Assembly (NCBI RefSeq): GCF_000188155.2
Contig: NZ_KE124774.1
Span: forward strand, 1,990,356 to 2,054,355
DNA length: 64,000 nucleotides
Reading direction: 5' to 3'
From: Methylocystis sp. ATCC 49242
Lineage (GTDB): Bacteria; Pseudomonadota; Alphaproteobacteria; Rhizobiales; Beijerinckiaceae
Part shown: in pieces, positions 28,715 to 38,295 of the stretch
Numbering within the stretch: the first letter of the stretch is position 1
Layout of the letters: each line of letters starts with the position of its first letter
The notes under the pieces: generated by a model
Seen by the model: the letters and a program-made list of their open reading frames with translations, nothing else
Databases searched by the model: none
What the model was told of the DNA's origin: nothing
Program-made: the position numbers and the translations under genes

Positions 28715-29881
28715 ATGCCGCGGCTGCTTTTTTCCTACCTCTTCAAGCGCGTCGGATTCGGCGTGCTGATCGTGCAGCTCGCGCTGTCGGTTCCCGTCGT
28801 CCTTTCCTACCTGCTTTATCAATTGCCGCCGGCGGCGGTGCGCGGCGGCTTGGTGATTCCCGCGCTCGTCGGCATCACGCCGACCGTGGCCTATGTCACG
28901 CTGCCGATGGCGGTCGGCGTCGCGACGGCGCTCGAATTCTCCCGCATGGCGAGCGAAGGCATGATCGCCGTGCTCTACGCGCTGCGCCTTTCGGCATGGT
29001 CGATCTGCCGGCCGGCGCTGACCCTCGCGGCGGGAATCGTCGTGCTGGGCTATGCGCTCGCCAATTTCATCGCGCCGCATTATGCGACCAACATGCAGGA
29101 CGTGCTCAACGTCGTGCGCAATTCGCTCAACCACCGCATGCTGGACGCGGCGCATTTCTACACTTTCGACAATGGCGTGAAGACGCTCTACATCGAGCGC
29201 TGGGTCACGCCCGATCTCGCCGCCAATCTCTTCGTGCGCCAGCTCTCGATCGAGAAAATGCAGGAAGAGACGATCACCGCGGCGCGCGCCGAGTTCCGCC
29301 GCAATGAATCAGGCGTCATCGTCGCGCTGTCGAACGGCAGCATCCAGACCCGCTCGCTGTCGTCCGGCGACGTTCGCATCGCCAATTTCGACGAATACGC
29401 CATGGCCCTGCCGATGCAGGGCAGCGGAGGCCTGCCGGACCGCGGCTGGCGCGGCGTCTATGAATTGTCGGCCGGCGCCTTCCTCGCCAATTACGAAAGC
29501 GCGAAAGGCGATCCGCGCCAGCTCGGCGAATGGCGGGCGGAGGCGGCCAAGCGTTTCGGCGTGCCGGCGCTGGCGCTGGCGCATACGCTTCTGGCCATGG
29601 CGCTCGTGCTCAGTTTCGGCAACATCACCGGCCGGCGCGGCGCCGGAGGCAGTCTCATCATCATCGCAATTCCGGCGGCGCATATCGCTTTTCTGGTGGG
29701 GCTGGAATCCCTCCTGCGCATCAGCGGGTTCTTTTTCCTGCTGCTGGCAGGGCTAGCGCTCGCCGAAGTCGGCGTTTCCGTATGGCTGATCGCGCGGCTC
29801 AATCGCAGCGCGGCGCCGGCCCGGCTCTCCGCGGAATATGGCGCGCCGCAGAGCGACGGTTACGCAAGCCCGCTCGCCTGA
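28715..29881 (+). CDS. LptF/LptG-family permease
   Basis: A 388-residue YjgP/YjgQ-family protein with hydrophobic helices at both ends (about residues 12-130 and 275-365) flanking a periplasmic beta-jellyroll-like middle. This is the layout of LptF and LptG, the LPS-export permease subunits. The opening LFSYLFKRVGFGVLIVQLAL resembles their first helix. The ATG at 28715 was chosen over longer readings inside the upstream gene. Only one such gene is here; whether it is LptF or LptG cannot be decided. Confidence 0.8.
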   Translation: MPRLLFSYLFKRVGFGVLIVQLALSVPVVLSYLLYQLPPAAVRGGLVIPALVGITPTVAYVTLPMAVGVATALEFSRMASEGMIAVLYALRLSAWSICRPALTLAAGIVVLGYALANFIAPHYATNMQDVLNVVRNSLNHRMLDAAHFYTFDNGVKTLYIERWVTPDLAANLFVRQLSIEKMQEETITAARAEFRRNESGVIVALSNGSIQTRSLSSGDVRIANFDEYAMALPMQGSGGLPDRGWRGVYELSAGAFLANYESAKGDPRQLGEWRAEAAKRFGVPALALAHTLLAMALVLSFGNITGRRGAGGSLIIIAIPAAHIAFLVGLESLLRISGFFFLLLAGLALAEVGVSVWLIARLNRSAAPARLSAEYGAPQSDGYASPLA

Positions 29882-29885
29882 GCCG

Positions 29886-30626
29886 TCAGGCTCCCGTCCC
29901 CATCGCCTTGCGATAGTCGGCGATCACCTGCGCGGGGTCGCCGACCTCACGAATGACGCCGTTCTCCAGCCACAGCACGCGGTTGCACAGCGTCTGCAGG
30001 AAATTGAGATCGTGCGAGACCATCAGGATCGTGCCGTTCCGGCCGAAATCCGCGATGTATTTCTCGCATTTGCGCTGGAATATTTCGTCGCCCACCGAGA
30101 GCGCCTCGTCGACGATCAGCACGTCGGCGTCCGCATGAGCGCAGATCGCGAAGGCCACGCGCGCGATCATGCCCATCGAATAGGTGCGCATCGGCTGGTC
30201 GAAGAAGGGGCCGATGTCGGCGAAGGCGGCGATGTCGTCGATGCGCGCGTCGACCTCCTTGCGCGAGAGGCCGAGAATCGCCGCGCCGATGCGGGCGTTC
30301 TCACGCCCCGTCAGCAGCACGTCGAAGCCGGAGCCCAGCGCCAGGATCGGCGCGATGCGGCCCTGGACCTTGAACTCGCCCTTCGTCGGCAGGGTAATGC
30401 CGCAGAGAATCTGCAGCAGCGTGGTCTTGCCGGCGCCGTTGCGTCCGACGATGCCGACGCGCTCGCCCTTGTTGACCGTGAAGGTCACGTCGTGCAGGAC
30501 CCACTTCTCCTTGTAGAATTTCTTCCACAATCCGAACAGGACCTGCTTCAACTGGTCGTTCTGATGCGCATAGAGCTGAAACGCCTTGCCGACGCCCGCG
30601 CAGCGGATGGAGGGCTCAGATGACAT
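29886..30626 (-). CDS. Polysaccharide export ABC ATPase (Wzt/KpsT-like)
   Basis: A 246-residue ATPase with Walker A VGRNGAGKTTL, a signature region TYSMGM in place of LSGGQ (typical of Wzt and TagH types), Walker B VLIVDEALSVGD and the switch MVSHD. It lacks the C-terminal carbohydrate-recognition domain of some Wzt proteins. The start at 30626 overlaps the permease stop by 11 bases. With the permease it should export an undecaprenyl-linked glycan across the inner membrane. Confidence 0.9.
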   Translation of the reverse strand: MSSEPSIRCAGVGKAFQLYAHQNDQLKQVLFGLWKKFYKEKWVLHDVTFTVNKGERVGIVGRNGAGKTTLLQILCGITLPTKGEFKVQGRIAPILALGSGFDVLLTGRENARIGAAILGLSRKEVDARIDDIAAFADIGPFFDQPMRTYSMGMIARVAFAICAHADADVLIVDEALSVGDEIFQRKCEKYIADFGRNGTILMVSHDLNFLQTLCNRVLWLENGVIREVGDPAQVIADYRKAMGTGA

Positions 30627-31440
30627 CGACGATGACCGATTTGTAGCGCATGAAGAACTGGTAGCCGCCGAGGAAGACCGCATAGGAGACGGCGACGACG
30701 GCGAGATAGCCGAAGACGTTCGGAATGGAGCCGTCGAGCGCCACGTCGCGCAGCATCTCGATGTAGTCGCCGACGATGTTGAGCCGCAGCCAGATCGCCG
30801 TCGTGGGCGACATCTGCGCAATCTGGTCGAGCCGGTAGAAGATCGGCGTCGCGAACATCAGCACCGGCACGATCGAGGCCATGATGTGCGCGACGTCGCG
30901 CGTGAAGGCCCCGAGCGCCATCAGGAACCAGACGACGCCGAGAATGAAGAGCGCAAAGGGCGCGATCAGCAGCGGCGACAGCACGATCGTCAGGGGGATC
31001 GTCCCCGCCACGATGAGCCGGAAGACGATGTAGACAGCGAAAGCGACGCCGGCGTAGGTGAAGGCGCGAATCGTCGCCGTCCAGGCGATGGTTTCGCTCG
31101 GAAAGATCGAGCGCTTGACGAAATTGACATGCTCGTGGAGCAGGATCGGCGCGCGATAGGCGAGTTCGCTGAACAGATTGAAGACGATCAGCCCGATGAA
31201 GATGCCGCTGGCGTAATCGGTCACGCTCATGCCGGCGGAGAGCTGGGGCACGGTGATCGAGAACAGCGCCGTATAGGTCAGCAGCATCACGAGCGGCGAG
31301 ATCACCGCCCACGCCGGCCCGAGAAGCGAGCCGCGGAAGCGCGAAATGAACTCGCGCCGCACAACGGCGCGGATGAGCTCCCGGTGACGCCACGCCCGCT
31401 CGAAGGGGGCGACATAGGCGGGAGGGATCGAGGCGAGCAA
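30616..31440 (-). CDS. ABC-2 type polysaccharide export permease (Wzm-like)
   Basis: A 274-residue permease with six predicted membrane helices and the N-terminal motif RRELIRAVVRREF-SRFRGSLLGPAW that marks Wzm/KpsM/TagG proteins. The start is a TTG at 31440 with AAAGGAC ten bases upstream; the next in-frame Met lies inside the second membrane helix. It is the partner of the overlapping ATPase. Confidence 0.9.
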   Translation of the reverse strand: MLASIPPAYVAPFERAWRHRELIRAVVRREFISRFRGSLLGPAWAVISPLVMLLTYTALFSITVPQLSAGMSVTDYASGIFIGLIVFNLFSELAYRAPILLHEHVNFVKRSIFPSETIAWTATIRAFTYAGVAFAVYIVFRLIVAGTIPLTIVLSPLLIAPFALFILGVVWFLMALGAFTRDVAHIMASIVPVLMFATPIFYRLDQIAQMSPTTAIWLRLNIVGDYIEMLRDVALDGSIPNVFGYLAVVAVSYAVFLGGYQFFMRYKSVIVDVI

Positions 31441-31582
31441 CAGGCGAAACGTCCTTTCGCTGAGAGGGGCGCCCGGGGCGCGACCGCCACCGCATAGACC
31501 AGTTCGGCCCGCCCACTGTCAATGGCGCGTCTGCGCCCCCTCCGGGGCGCGACAGTCCGCCGGCTCCGGCGGGGCGATGGCC

Positions 31583-33019
31583 TTACCCCCTTCCAGCCGC
31601 CGCGATTTTGCCGTCGCCCGCTTCGCCGTATTCTCCGCATCCCTGCGCGGATTGAGCCGCCGCCACGCCCGGCGCGCGGGGCTTTTCGAAGCGGCCGCCC
31701 GCCTTCCATAGCCCCACGCGACGCGAAATGGCCCGGCGCGCCAGAGGCGCCCGCATCAGTCCGGCGAGCGGCTGATCCGCCAGACGTGATTCGGCGCGGT
31801 CGACGAACTGGCGCAGCCGGCGGCGCGCGACGCCGACCTTCGCCTCCGTCACGCGCGACAGCGCATAGGCGAAGGCCACGGTCACGCCGGCCGAGACGGC
31901 GAGAACCTCCCACTGCTCGGCTCCCGCCGTGCTTTGAGCCCATTCCAGACCGAGAAACTGCGAGGCCGCCGCGCGGAGAAACACGATGGTCGGATTGTGG
32001 ATCGCATAAAGCGTGAAAGAGAAATCGGCGAGCCGCTTGTGGCCGGACCAGTCGAGAACACGCCAGTCCTGGAGCGTCGAAAAACGCATCGTGAGGATCA
32101 GATTGGCGAAGGCGGCGGCCGTGATGGCGTCGGGAATGCAGAGAAGCGCCGGATAGTCCCGCATCATCGCGCCGGTGAAAATCACGCGCAGCGCGACGAT
32201 GACAGTTGCGGTCAGGACGAGGGCCCGCGCGGGAGAGCGCATCAGCGGCCGCCGCGCGAGCGTGAGCGCTGCGCCAAGGCCCCAGACCAGGAAGCCGAAC
32301 GCGAACCAGATCTGCCTGATCGTCACCGCAATGCAGACGGCGAATATGACGGCGGCCACGATTTTCCGCGTTCCCGGCGAATAGGCGCGCCCGAAGGGGA
32401 GCAGGAGCAGAGGGAAGAAAATATAGTACCAGAATTCATAGGCGATGGACCACAAGGGTCCGTTCGTGCCGTAGAATTTCGTGATGATCCCCTGCAAATT
32501 CACAAAGTCCGCCAGCATCAGACGCAGGTCGTAATGCCCCTCGAAATAGGAGACGCCATAGGCGCCGAATTCGACAGGGAAAATGGAGCGGCCGGTCGTG
32601 TCGAGAACGAAGGTCAGCACGATCGCCGGGATCAGCACCAGATAGATGCGCGCGAAACGGTGAATGCAATAATCGAGAAGAAACGGCTTGTCCTCCCGCA
32701 GCCGCGCAATCGCCGCGCCGCCAACGAGAAAGCCGGACATCACGAAAAAGCCGATCACTCCCTGCCGCGCGAACTCGTAACTGACGAGGAAACGCCAGGC
32801 CGCCACGAAGGCGGACTCGTCATTCGGGTCGAGGCGGTTGAAATTCAGGAATAATGCTGAGCCGTGAACAGAGAGAACAAGCAACGTGCCCGCCCAGCGC
32901 GCAAGGTAAAGCAGTTGCGACAATTGCTCAGGCACAGCCGCATCAGCTCTTGTTTGAACCTGAGGCGAAAACTGCCACGATGTTCTCGATGGCGATGAAA
33001 AGATGCGGTCTGAGATCAT
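31583..33019 (-). CDS. Acyltransferase 3 (OafA/YrhL) family membrane protein
   Basis: A 478-residue membrane O-acyltransferase. About ten hydrophobic segments, an early LVLSVHGSALF containing the candidate catalytic His, and the RFARIYLVLIPA motif are typical of the family, which acetylates surface sugars. The last 100 residues are basic and Ala-rich, without membrane segments. Its place next to glycosyltransferases and an exporter suggests modification of the exported glycan. Confidence 0.82.
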   Translation of the reverse strand: MISDRIFSSPSRTSWQFSPQVQTRADAAVPEQLSQLLYLARWAGTLLVLSVHGSALFLNFNRLDPNDESAFVAAWRFLVSYEFARQGVIGFFVMSGFLVGGAAIARLREDKPFLLDYCIHRFARIYLVLIPAIVLTFVLDTTGRSIFPVEFGAYGVSYFEGHYDLRLMLADFVNLQGIITKFYGTNGPLWSIAYEFWYYIFFPLLLLPFGRAYSPGTRKIVAAVIFAVCIAVTIRQIWFAFGFLVWGLGAALTLARRPLMRSPARALVLTATVIVALRVIFTGAMMRDYPALLCIPDAITAAAFANLILTMRFSTLQDWRVLDWSGHKRLADFSFTLYAIHNPTIVFLRAAASQFLGLEWAQSTAGAEQWEVLAVSAGVTVAFAYALSRVTEAKVGVARRRLRQFVDRAESRLADQPLAGLMRAPLARRAISRRVGLWKAGGRFEKPRAPGVAAAQSAQGCGEYGEAGDGKIAAAGRG

Positions 33020-33217
33020 CGGTCAGGTCTCAGTTGCGGCTGTGAATTGTTTCAATTCTTAACAGACGCGCGCCCTGTTGCACGCATTTGGTGACGACAA
33101 ACCAAAAATTCCGCAGCGACTGTGGCGAGTTAGTCACAATATGTGGAATCGGTCGGGGCGCATGGTCCCAACCGCTGAAATGCAAGCGCAGCCTTTCCGC
33201 AAAACACGAAAGCCGGG

Positions 33218-35047
33218 CTATTCCACGGTCACGCTCTTGGCGAGATTGCGTGGCTGATCCACGTCTTTGCCCATGAAAACAGCGACATGATAGGCGAGCA
33301 GCTGCACCGGCGCGGCGTAGACGATGGCCGCGAAGGGGCCTGACACGGCTTCCGGAAGCTCAATGAAGCCGGCGAGTTCGGCGGCCGCCTCCCTGCGCGC
33401 GTGCGGCGACCCGATGAGAATCAGATGGCCGCCGCGCGCCGCCACTTCCTGAAGATTGGAGACGGTCTTTTCCAGGCTCGCGTCCGGCGGGGCGAGAACG
33501 ATTACCGGCATGGCGTAATCGATGAGCGCGATAGGGCCGTGCTTGAGCTCGCCCGCCGCATAGCCCTCGGCGTGGATATAGGACAATTCCTTGAGCTTGA
33601 GCGCGCCCTCCATCGCCAGCGGGAAGGACGGCCCGCGGCCCAGATAAAGCACGCTGGAGGCGCGCGCCACATCTCGGGCGACGGGTTCGATCCTCGCCTC
33701 ATGCTTCAGAACGTCGGCCATCTGGCCGGGCGTGGCGATGAGTTCGGCGACGAGCTCGCGCTCGCGTTCACGGGTGAGCACGCCCCGGGCGCGGCCGAGC
33801 GCCAGCGCCAGGCAGGCGAACACGGCGAGCTGGCAGGTGAAGGCCTTCGTCGAGGCGACGCCGATTTCCGGCCCGGCGAGGGTCTTGGCGACCGTGTCGC
33901 TCTCGCGGGCGATGGTCGAGGTCTCGACATTGACGATGGAGAGGATGTGCTGGCCATGCTCGCGCGCATAACGCAGCGCGGCGAGCGTGTCGGCGGTCTC
34001 GCCCGACTGCGAGACCACGATCATCAGCCCGTTCTCCGGCAGCGGCGGATCGCGGTAGCGAAACTCCGACGCAATGTCGATTTCGACGGAGAGCCGGGCG
34101 AAACGCTCCAGCCAGTAGCGCGCGACGAGGCCCGAGTAATAGGCCGTGCCACAGGCGGAGATCGTGACGCGGGTGAGGCTTTGGGGATCGAAGCCGAGTT
34201 CGAAGGGCAGCCGCACCACGCCCTCGGAGAGATCGAGATAATGCGCCAGAGTGCGGCCGACGACCTCCGGCTGCTCGTGGATTTCCTTGGCCATGAAGTG
34301 GCGGAAATTGCCCTTGTCCACCAGGAAGGAGCCCGCCTGAAGCGGCTGGCGGCGGCGCTCCACGACGGCGTCCGTCGCGTCGTGAAACTCGGCGCCGGCG
34401 CGGCGCAGCGTCACCCAGTCTCCCTCGTCGAGATAGGCGATCGAGGTGGCGAAGGGAGCGAGCGCCAGCGCGTCCGAGCCGAGATACACCCCTTCGTCGC
34501 TGAAACCGACGGCGAGCGGGGAGCCGCGCCTCGCGCCGATGAGGAGATCGGTCTCGCCCTCGAACAGAAATGCCAGCGCGAAGGCGCCCTTGAGACGCTT
34601 GAGCGCCACGGCGACGGCGGCCTCCGGGGTCGCGCCGCCGGCCATGCTCTCGGCGACGAGATGCGCGACGACCTCGGAATCCGTTTCGGAGGCGAAGACA
34701 TGGCCCTTGGCCGTCAGCTCCTCGCGCAGCTCGCGGAAATTCTCGATAATGCCATTGTGCGCCACGGCGACATGGCTGCTGGCGTGAGGGTGGGCGTTGT
34801 TCTCGGTCGGCCGGCCATGCGTCGCCCAGCGGGTGTGGCCGATGCCGATCGCGCCGGTCAGCGGCTCGCCCGCGAGTTTTTCCTCGAGGTTCTTCAGCTT
34901 GCCGCTGGCGCGCAAACGCGTCAGCCGCCCGTTCTCCAGCGTGGCGATTCCCGCCGAATCATAGCCGCGATATTCGAGGCGCTTGAGCGCTTCGACGAGC
35001 TGGCCCGCAACCGGACCCTTGCCGAGGATTCCCACAATGCCGCACAT
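33218..35047 (-). CDS. glmS: Glucosamine-6-phosphate synthase GlmS
   Basis: Glutamine:fructose-6-phosphate aminotransferase, the first step to UDP-GlcNAc. Cys2 of MCGIVGILGKG is the glutaminase nucleophile. HTRWATHGRPTENNAHPH follows, then two SIS sugar-isomerase domains and the C-terminal LAKSVTVE tail. Length is 609 residues. The ATG at 35047 has GGAGGTCGTC upstream. It lies 121 bases after glmU on the same strand, so the two are probably co-transcribed. No glmS ribozyme is expected or seen. Confidence 0.98.
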   Translation of the reverse strand: MCGIVGILGKGPVAGQLVEALKRLEYRGYDSAGIATLENGRLTRLRASGKLKNLEEKLAGEPLTGAIGIGHTRWATHGRPTENNAHPHASSHVAVAHNGIIENFRELREELTAKGHVFASETDSEVVAHLVAESMAGGATPEAAVAVALKRLKGAFALAFLFEGETDLLIGARRGSPLAVGFSDEGVYLGSDALALAPFATSIAYLDEGDWVTLRRAGAEFHDATDAVVERRRQPLQAGSFLVDKGNFRHFMAKEIHEQPEVVGRTLAHYLDLSEGVVRLPFELGFDPQSLTRVTISACGTAYYSGLVARYWLERFARLSVEIDIASEFRYRDPPLPENGLMIVVSQSGETADTLAALRYAREHGQHILSIVNVETSTIARESDTVAKTLAGPEIGVASTKAFTCQLAVFACLALALGRARGVLTRERERELVAELIATPGQMADVLKHEARIEPVARDVARASSVLYLGRGPSFPLAMEGALKLKELSYIHAEGYAAGELKHGPIALIDYAMPVIVLAPPDASLEKTVSNLQEVAARGGHLILIGSPHARREAAAELAGFIELPEAVSGPFAAIVYAAPVQLLAYHVAVFMGKDVDQPRNLAKSVTVE

Positions 35048-35168
35048 GACGACCTCCGAAGCGGTTATAGCAAGAGCGCCGCCAGCGCGGCCCGGCGCCC
35101 GGATCAGACGACGATCAGGGTTAAGGGCGACAGCCCGCTCAATCCTTTTCGCAGGGCGGAGCGGCCGA

Positions 35169-36536
35169 TTACTTCTTTTCCTTCCGCTCCGCCTGCGCGG
35201 CGCGGAACGCCGCGGCCCAGCCGGCTTTCTCCATCTGGCGGCCGCGGGCGACGGCGAGCGCGTCGGCGGAGACGTCCTTGGTGACGACGGAGCCGGAGCC
35301 GACATAGGCGCCCGCGCCGACCTTCACCGGCGCGACGAGCGCAGAGTTGGAGCCGATGAAGGCGTTTTCGCCTATCTGGGTGCGGTATTTGAAGAAGCCG
35401 TCGTAATTGCAGGTGATCGTGCCCGCGCCGATATTGGCGTTCGCGCCGATGTCGGCGTCGCCGATATAGGTCAGATGATTGACCTTGGCGCCCCTGGCGA
35501 CCGTCGCGTTCTTGATCTCGACGAAATTGCCGACCTTGGCGTTCTCCGCCAGCGCCGTTCCCGGCCGCAGCCGCGCGAAGGGACCGATCGTCGCGCCGGG
35601 CCCAACCTTCGCGCCCTCGAGATGGGAGAATGAATGGATGACGGCGCGGTCGGCGATTTCGACTCCGGGACCGATGACGACATTGGGCTCGATCAGCACG
35701 TCGCGGCCGAAGCGCGTATCGGCCGAGAGAAAAACGGTTTCCGGCGCGATCATGGTGGCGCCGGCGGCCATGGCGGCGCGGCGCAGGCGCGTCTGTGCGA
35801 TCGCCTCGGCCCGGGCGAGCTGGATGCGGTCGTTCACGCCGAGCACTTCGGACTCGTCGGCGACGACGATGCGCGCCTCACGACCTTCCGCGCGGGCGAG
35901 TTCGACGACGTCGGTCAGATAATATTCGCCATTCGCGTTGCTGTTGCCGATCTTTTCGAGGAAGCCCAGCGCGCAGGCGCCGTCGATCGCCATGAGCCCG
36001 GCGTTGCAGAGACTTATCGCGCGTTCGGCGTCGCTCGCGTCCTTCTGCTCGCGGATCGCCATGAGGCGGCCCGCGTCATCCCGAATCAGCCGTCCGTAGC
36101 CGAAAGGATCGGCGGCCTCGAAACCGAGGACGGCGACGCCAGCTCCCGCCGCGAGGGCGGCGCGCAGGGCGATGATCGTCTCCCTCGTGACGAGCGGCGT
36201 GTCGCCGAAGAGCACGAGAAGATCGTCGCATCCCCCGGCGATGGCGGCGCGCGCGGCGAGAACGGCGTGGGCCGTGCCGAGCCGTTCGGCCTGCACGAAG
36301 GTCTGCGCCCCGGGGACGAGGCGCTCGGCCTCGGCGCGCACGTCGTCGCGCCCCGGCCCGACGACGACGGCGACGTTCCCGACCTGCGCCCCGCCGACGG
36401 CGGCGAGCACATGGGCCAGCATGGAGCGGCCGGCGACCTCGTGCAGCACCTTCGGAATGTCGGACTTCATCCGCGTCCCCTCGCCGGCGGCGAGGACGAT
36501 CGCGAGCGCTTTTCGGCTCTTTATCGCCTCAATCAT
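35169..36536 (-). CDS. glmU: Bifunctional GlmU (GlcNAc-1-P uridylyltransferase / GlcN-1-P acetyltransferase)
   Basis: Makes UDP-GlcNAc for peptidoglycan and LPS. The N-terminal uridylyltransferase has [20 protein letters not shown] at residues 16-35. The C-terminal left-handed beta-helix shows hexapeptide repeats and the acetyl-CoA-site stretch [21 protein letters not shown]. Length is 455 residues, normal. It is upstream of glmS. Confidence 0.98.
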   Translation of the reverse strand: MIEAIKSRKALAIVLAAGEGTRMKSDIPKVLHEVAGRSMLAHVLAAVGGAQVGNVAVVVGPGRDDVRAEAERLVPGAQTFVQAERLGTAHAVLAARAAIAGGCDDLLVLFGDTPLVTRETIIALRAALAAGAGVAVLGFEAADPFGYGRLIRDDAGRLMAIREQKDASDAERAISLCNAGLMAIDGACALGFLEKIGNSNANGEYYLTDVVELARAEGREARIVVADESEVLGVNDRIQLARAEAIAQTRLRRAAMAAGATMIAPETVFLSADTRFGRDVLIEPNVVIGPGVEIADRAVIHSFSHLEGAKVGPGATIGPFARLRPGTALAENAKVGNFVEIKNATVARGAKVNHLTYIGDADIGANANIGAGTITCNYDGFFKYRTQIGENAFIGSNSALVAPVKVGAGAYVGSGSVVTKDVSADALAVARGRQMEKAGWAAAFRAAQAERKEKK

Positions 36537-36759
36537 CGAAGCTTCATCGCATTTTCTTCAACTGGAGCTCGGCGACGGGCGCCGTCCTCCGGCTACTTCG
36601 CAGATTCGGGCCGTGGAGAGCAAGTTTTCGCGAGAGCGTCGGAACCGGCGGCGCCTGCGGCAAAAGTCCCAAGAAAACCGTTTTGCTCCCTCATTTTCTT
36701 GTATAGATGAGCGACGCGCGATCCTCATTGACCGCTTTCTTCCACGCTCCCGGTTGCTC

Positions 36760-38295
36760 ATGTTCGAACGCAGAGAAGTTTTGAAGGCGGCCTTCGGCGC
36801 GATCGCCGCAGGCGTCGCGTCGGCGCAGGCTCGCGCGCAGGGAGCTACGCCGCCGTCACCCCCGCCCCCGGCGCCCTTCTCCCGCGACATGGTGGTCGAT
36901 CTGGCGCATGCGCTCGCCGCAAAGCCCTATGTGGCGCCGCCGACCGATTTGCGGGAACCGTTCGAGAGCCTGAGCTACGAGCAGTTCGTCGGCATAAGGA
37001 CAAAGCCCGGAGCCGCCGTCTGGGCCGGCGAAAACAGGGGCTTTTCGATCGAGCCGCTGCATCGCGGGCATATATTCACCGCCGCCGTCGATATTTTCAT
37101 CGTCGAGAACGGGGCCGCGAGCCGTCTCGCCTACGACCAGTCGCGCTTCGATTATGGCGGCCTGAAAGTCCCGGAAAAACTGCCGGATCTCGGATTTTCC
37201 GGTTTTCGGGCGCTTCATGGGCGGGATGGCGGCGCGGAAGCGGAGCTCGCCATCTTTCAGGGGGCGAGCTTTTATCGAGCCGTCGCCAATGGCCAGAACC
37301 TCGGAGTGACGGCGCGCGGACTCTCGATCCGCACCGCCGACCCGCATGGCGAGGAGTTCCCCGCTTTTCGCAGTTTCTGGATCGAGAAGCCGGCGCCGGG
37401 CGACAATGCGCTCGTCATTCACGCCCTGCTCGACTCCCCCAGCGTCGCGGGCGCCTATCGCTTCACCGTGCGGCCGGCCGAAGCGACCATCATCGACACC
37501 GAGCTGACGCTGTTTCCGCGCACGAACGTCGATCATTACGGGCTCGCGGGATTTGCCGCAGCCTCTCTCTACACGCCCCTCGACAGGCGCCGCGCCGACG
37601 ATCTGCGCCCGATGGTGGCCGCGACGAACGGTCTGCAGATGCTCACCGGCAAGAACGAATGGCTCTGGCGTCCGGTCTCCAACCGCGAGAGCCTGCAGTT
37701 TTCCTCCTTCGTCGACGCCAATCCGAAAGGATTCGGGGCGCTGGTGAGAAGCCGCGACATCAACGATTATCAGGACGACGACCAGCATTGGGAGCGGCGC
37801 CCCTCGCTGTGGATCGAGCCGCTCGGCGAATGGGGCGAGGGGGCCATGCAGCTCGTCGAAATCCCGTCCGAATCCGAGAACAACGAGAATATCGTCGCCT
37901 ACTGGCGTCCCAAGGCGTCGCTTTTCGGCGGGGCGGCCGCGACATTCGCCTATCGGCAGTTCTGGTGCTGGGAGCCGCCGATCAGCCCGCCGATGGCGGC
38001 GGCGACGCAAGCGCGTTCCGGCCGCGCCCCGGGCGGCAAGCTCCGCCGTTTTCTTGTCGTTTTTTCAGGCGATGTGCTGGCCGATCCGAAAAAGACGGAG
38101 CGGCTCACCGCCGCCCTGACCACCTCGCCGGGATCGGCGACCAACATCCGCACGTTTCTCAACCCGTCGGCGAAAACGTGCCGGGTCTCCTTCGACGTCG
38201 ATCCCGCCGGCGAAAATTTCTGCGAATTGCGCCTTGTCCTGAAAGCGGGCGAGGAGCCGATCAGCGAAACCTGGCTTTATAGATGGACTCTTTGA
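36760..38295 (+). CDS. opgG: Osmoregulated periplasmic glucan biosynthesis protein OpgG/OpgD
   Basis: Periplasmic MdoG-family protein that shapes osmoregulated periplasmic glucans. The N-terminus FERREVLKAAFGAIAAGVA is a Tat-type signal (RRxVLK), as in OpgD. Family blocks include YEQFVGIRTKPGAAVW, GYGLAGFAAASLYTP-like and FWCWEPPISPP. Length is 511 residues. The ATG at 36760 lies after 223 bases without genes. It overlaps opgH by 13 bases. Confidence 0.92.
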   Translation: MFERREVLKAAFGAIAAGVASAQARAQGATPPSPPPPAPFSRDMVVDLAHALAAKPYVAPPTDLREPFESLSYEQFVGIRTKPGAAVWAGENRGFSIEPLHRGHIFTAAVDIFIVENGAASRLAYDQSRFDYGGLKVPEKLPDLGFSGFRALHGRDGGAEAELAIFQGASFYRAVANGQNLGVTARGLSIRTADPHGEEFPAFRSFWIEKPAPGDNALVIHALLDSPSVAGAYRFTVRPAEATIIDTELTLFPRTNVDHYGLAGFAAASLYTPLDRRRADDLRPMVAATNGLQMLTGKNEWLWRPVSNRESLQFSSFVDANPKGFGALVRSRDINDYQDDDQHWERRPSLWIEPLGEWGEGAMQLVEIPSESENNENIVAYWRPKASLFGGAAATFAYRQFWCWEPPISPPMAAATQARSGRAPGGKLRRFLVVFSGDVLADPKKTERLTAALTTSPGSATNIRTFLNPSAKTCRVSFDVDPAGENFCELRLVLKAGEEPISETWLYRWTL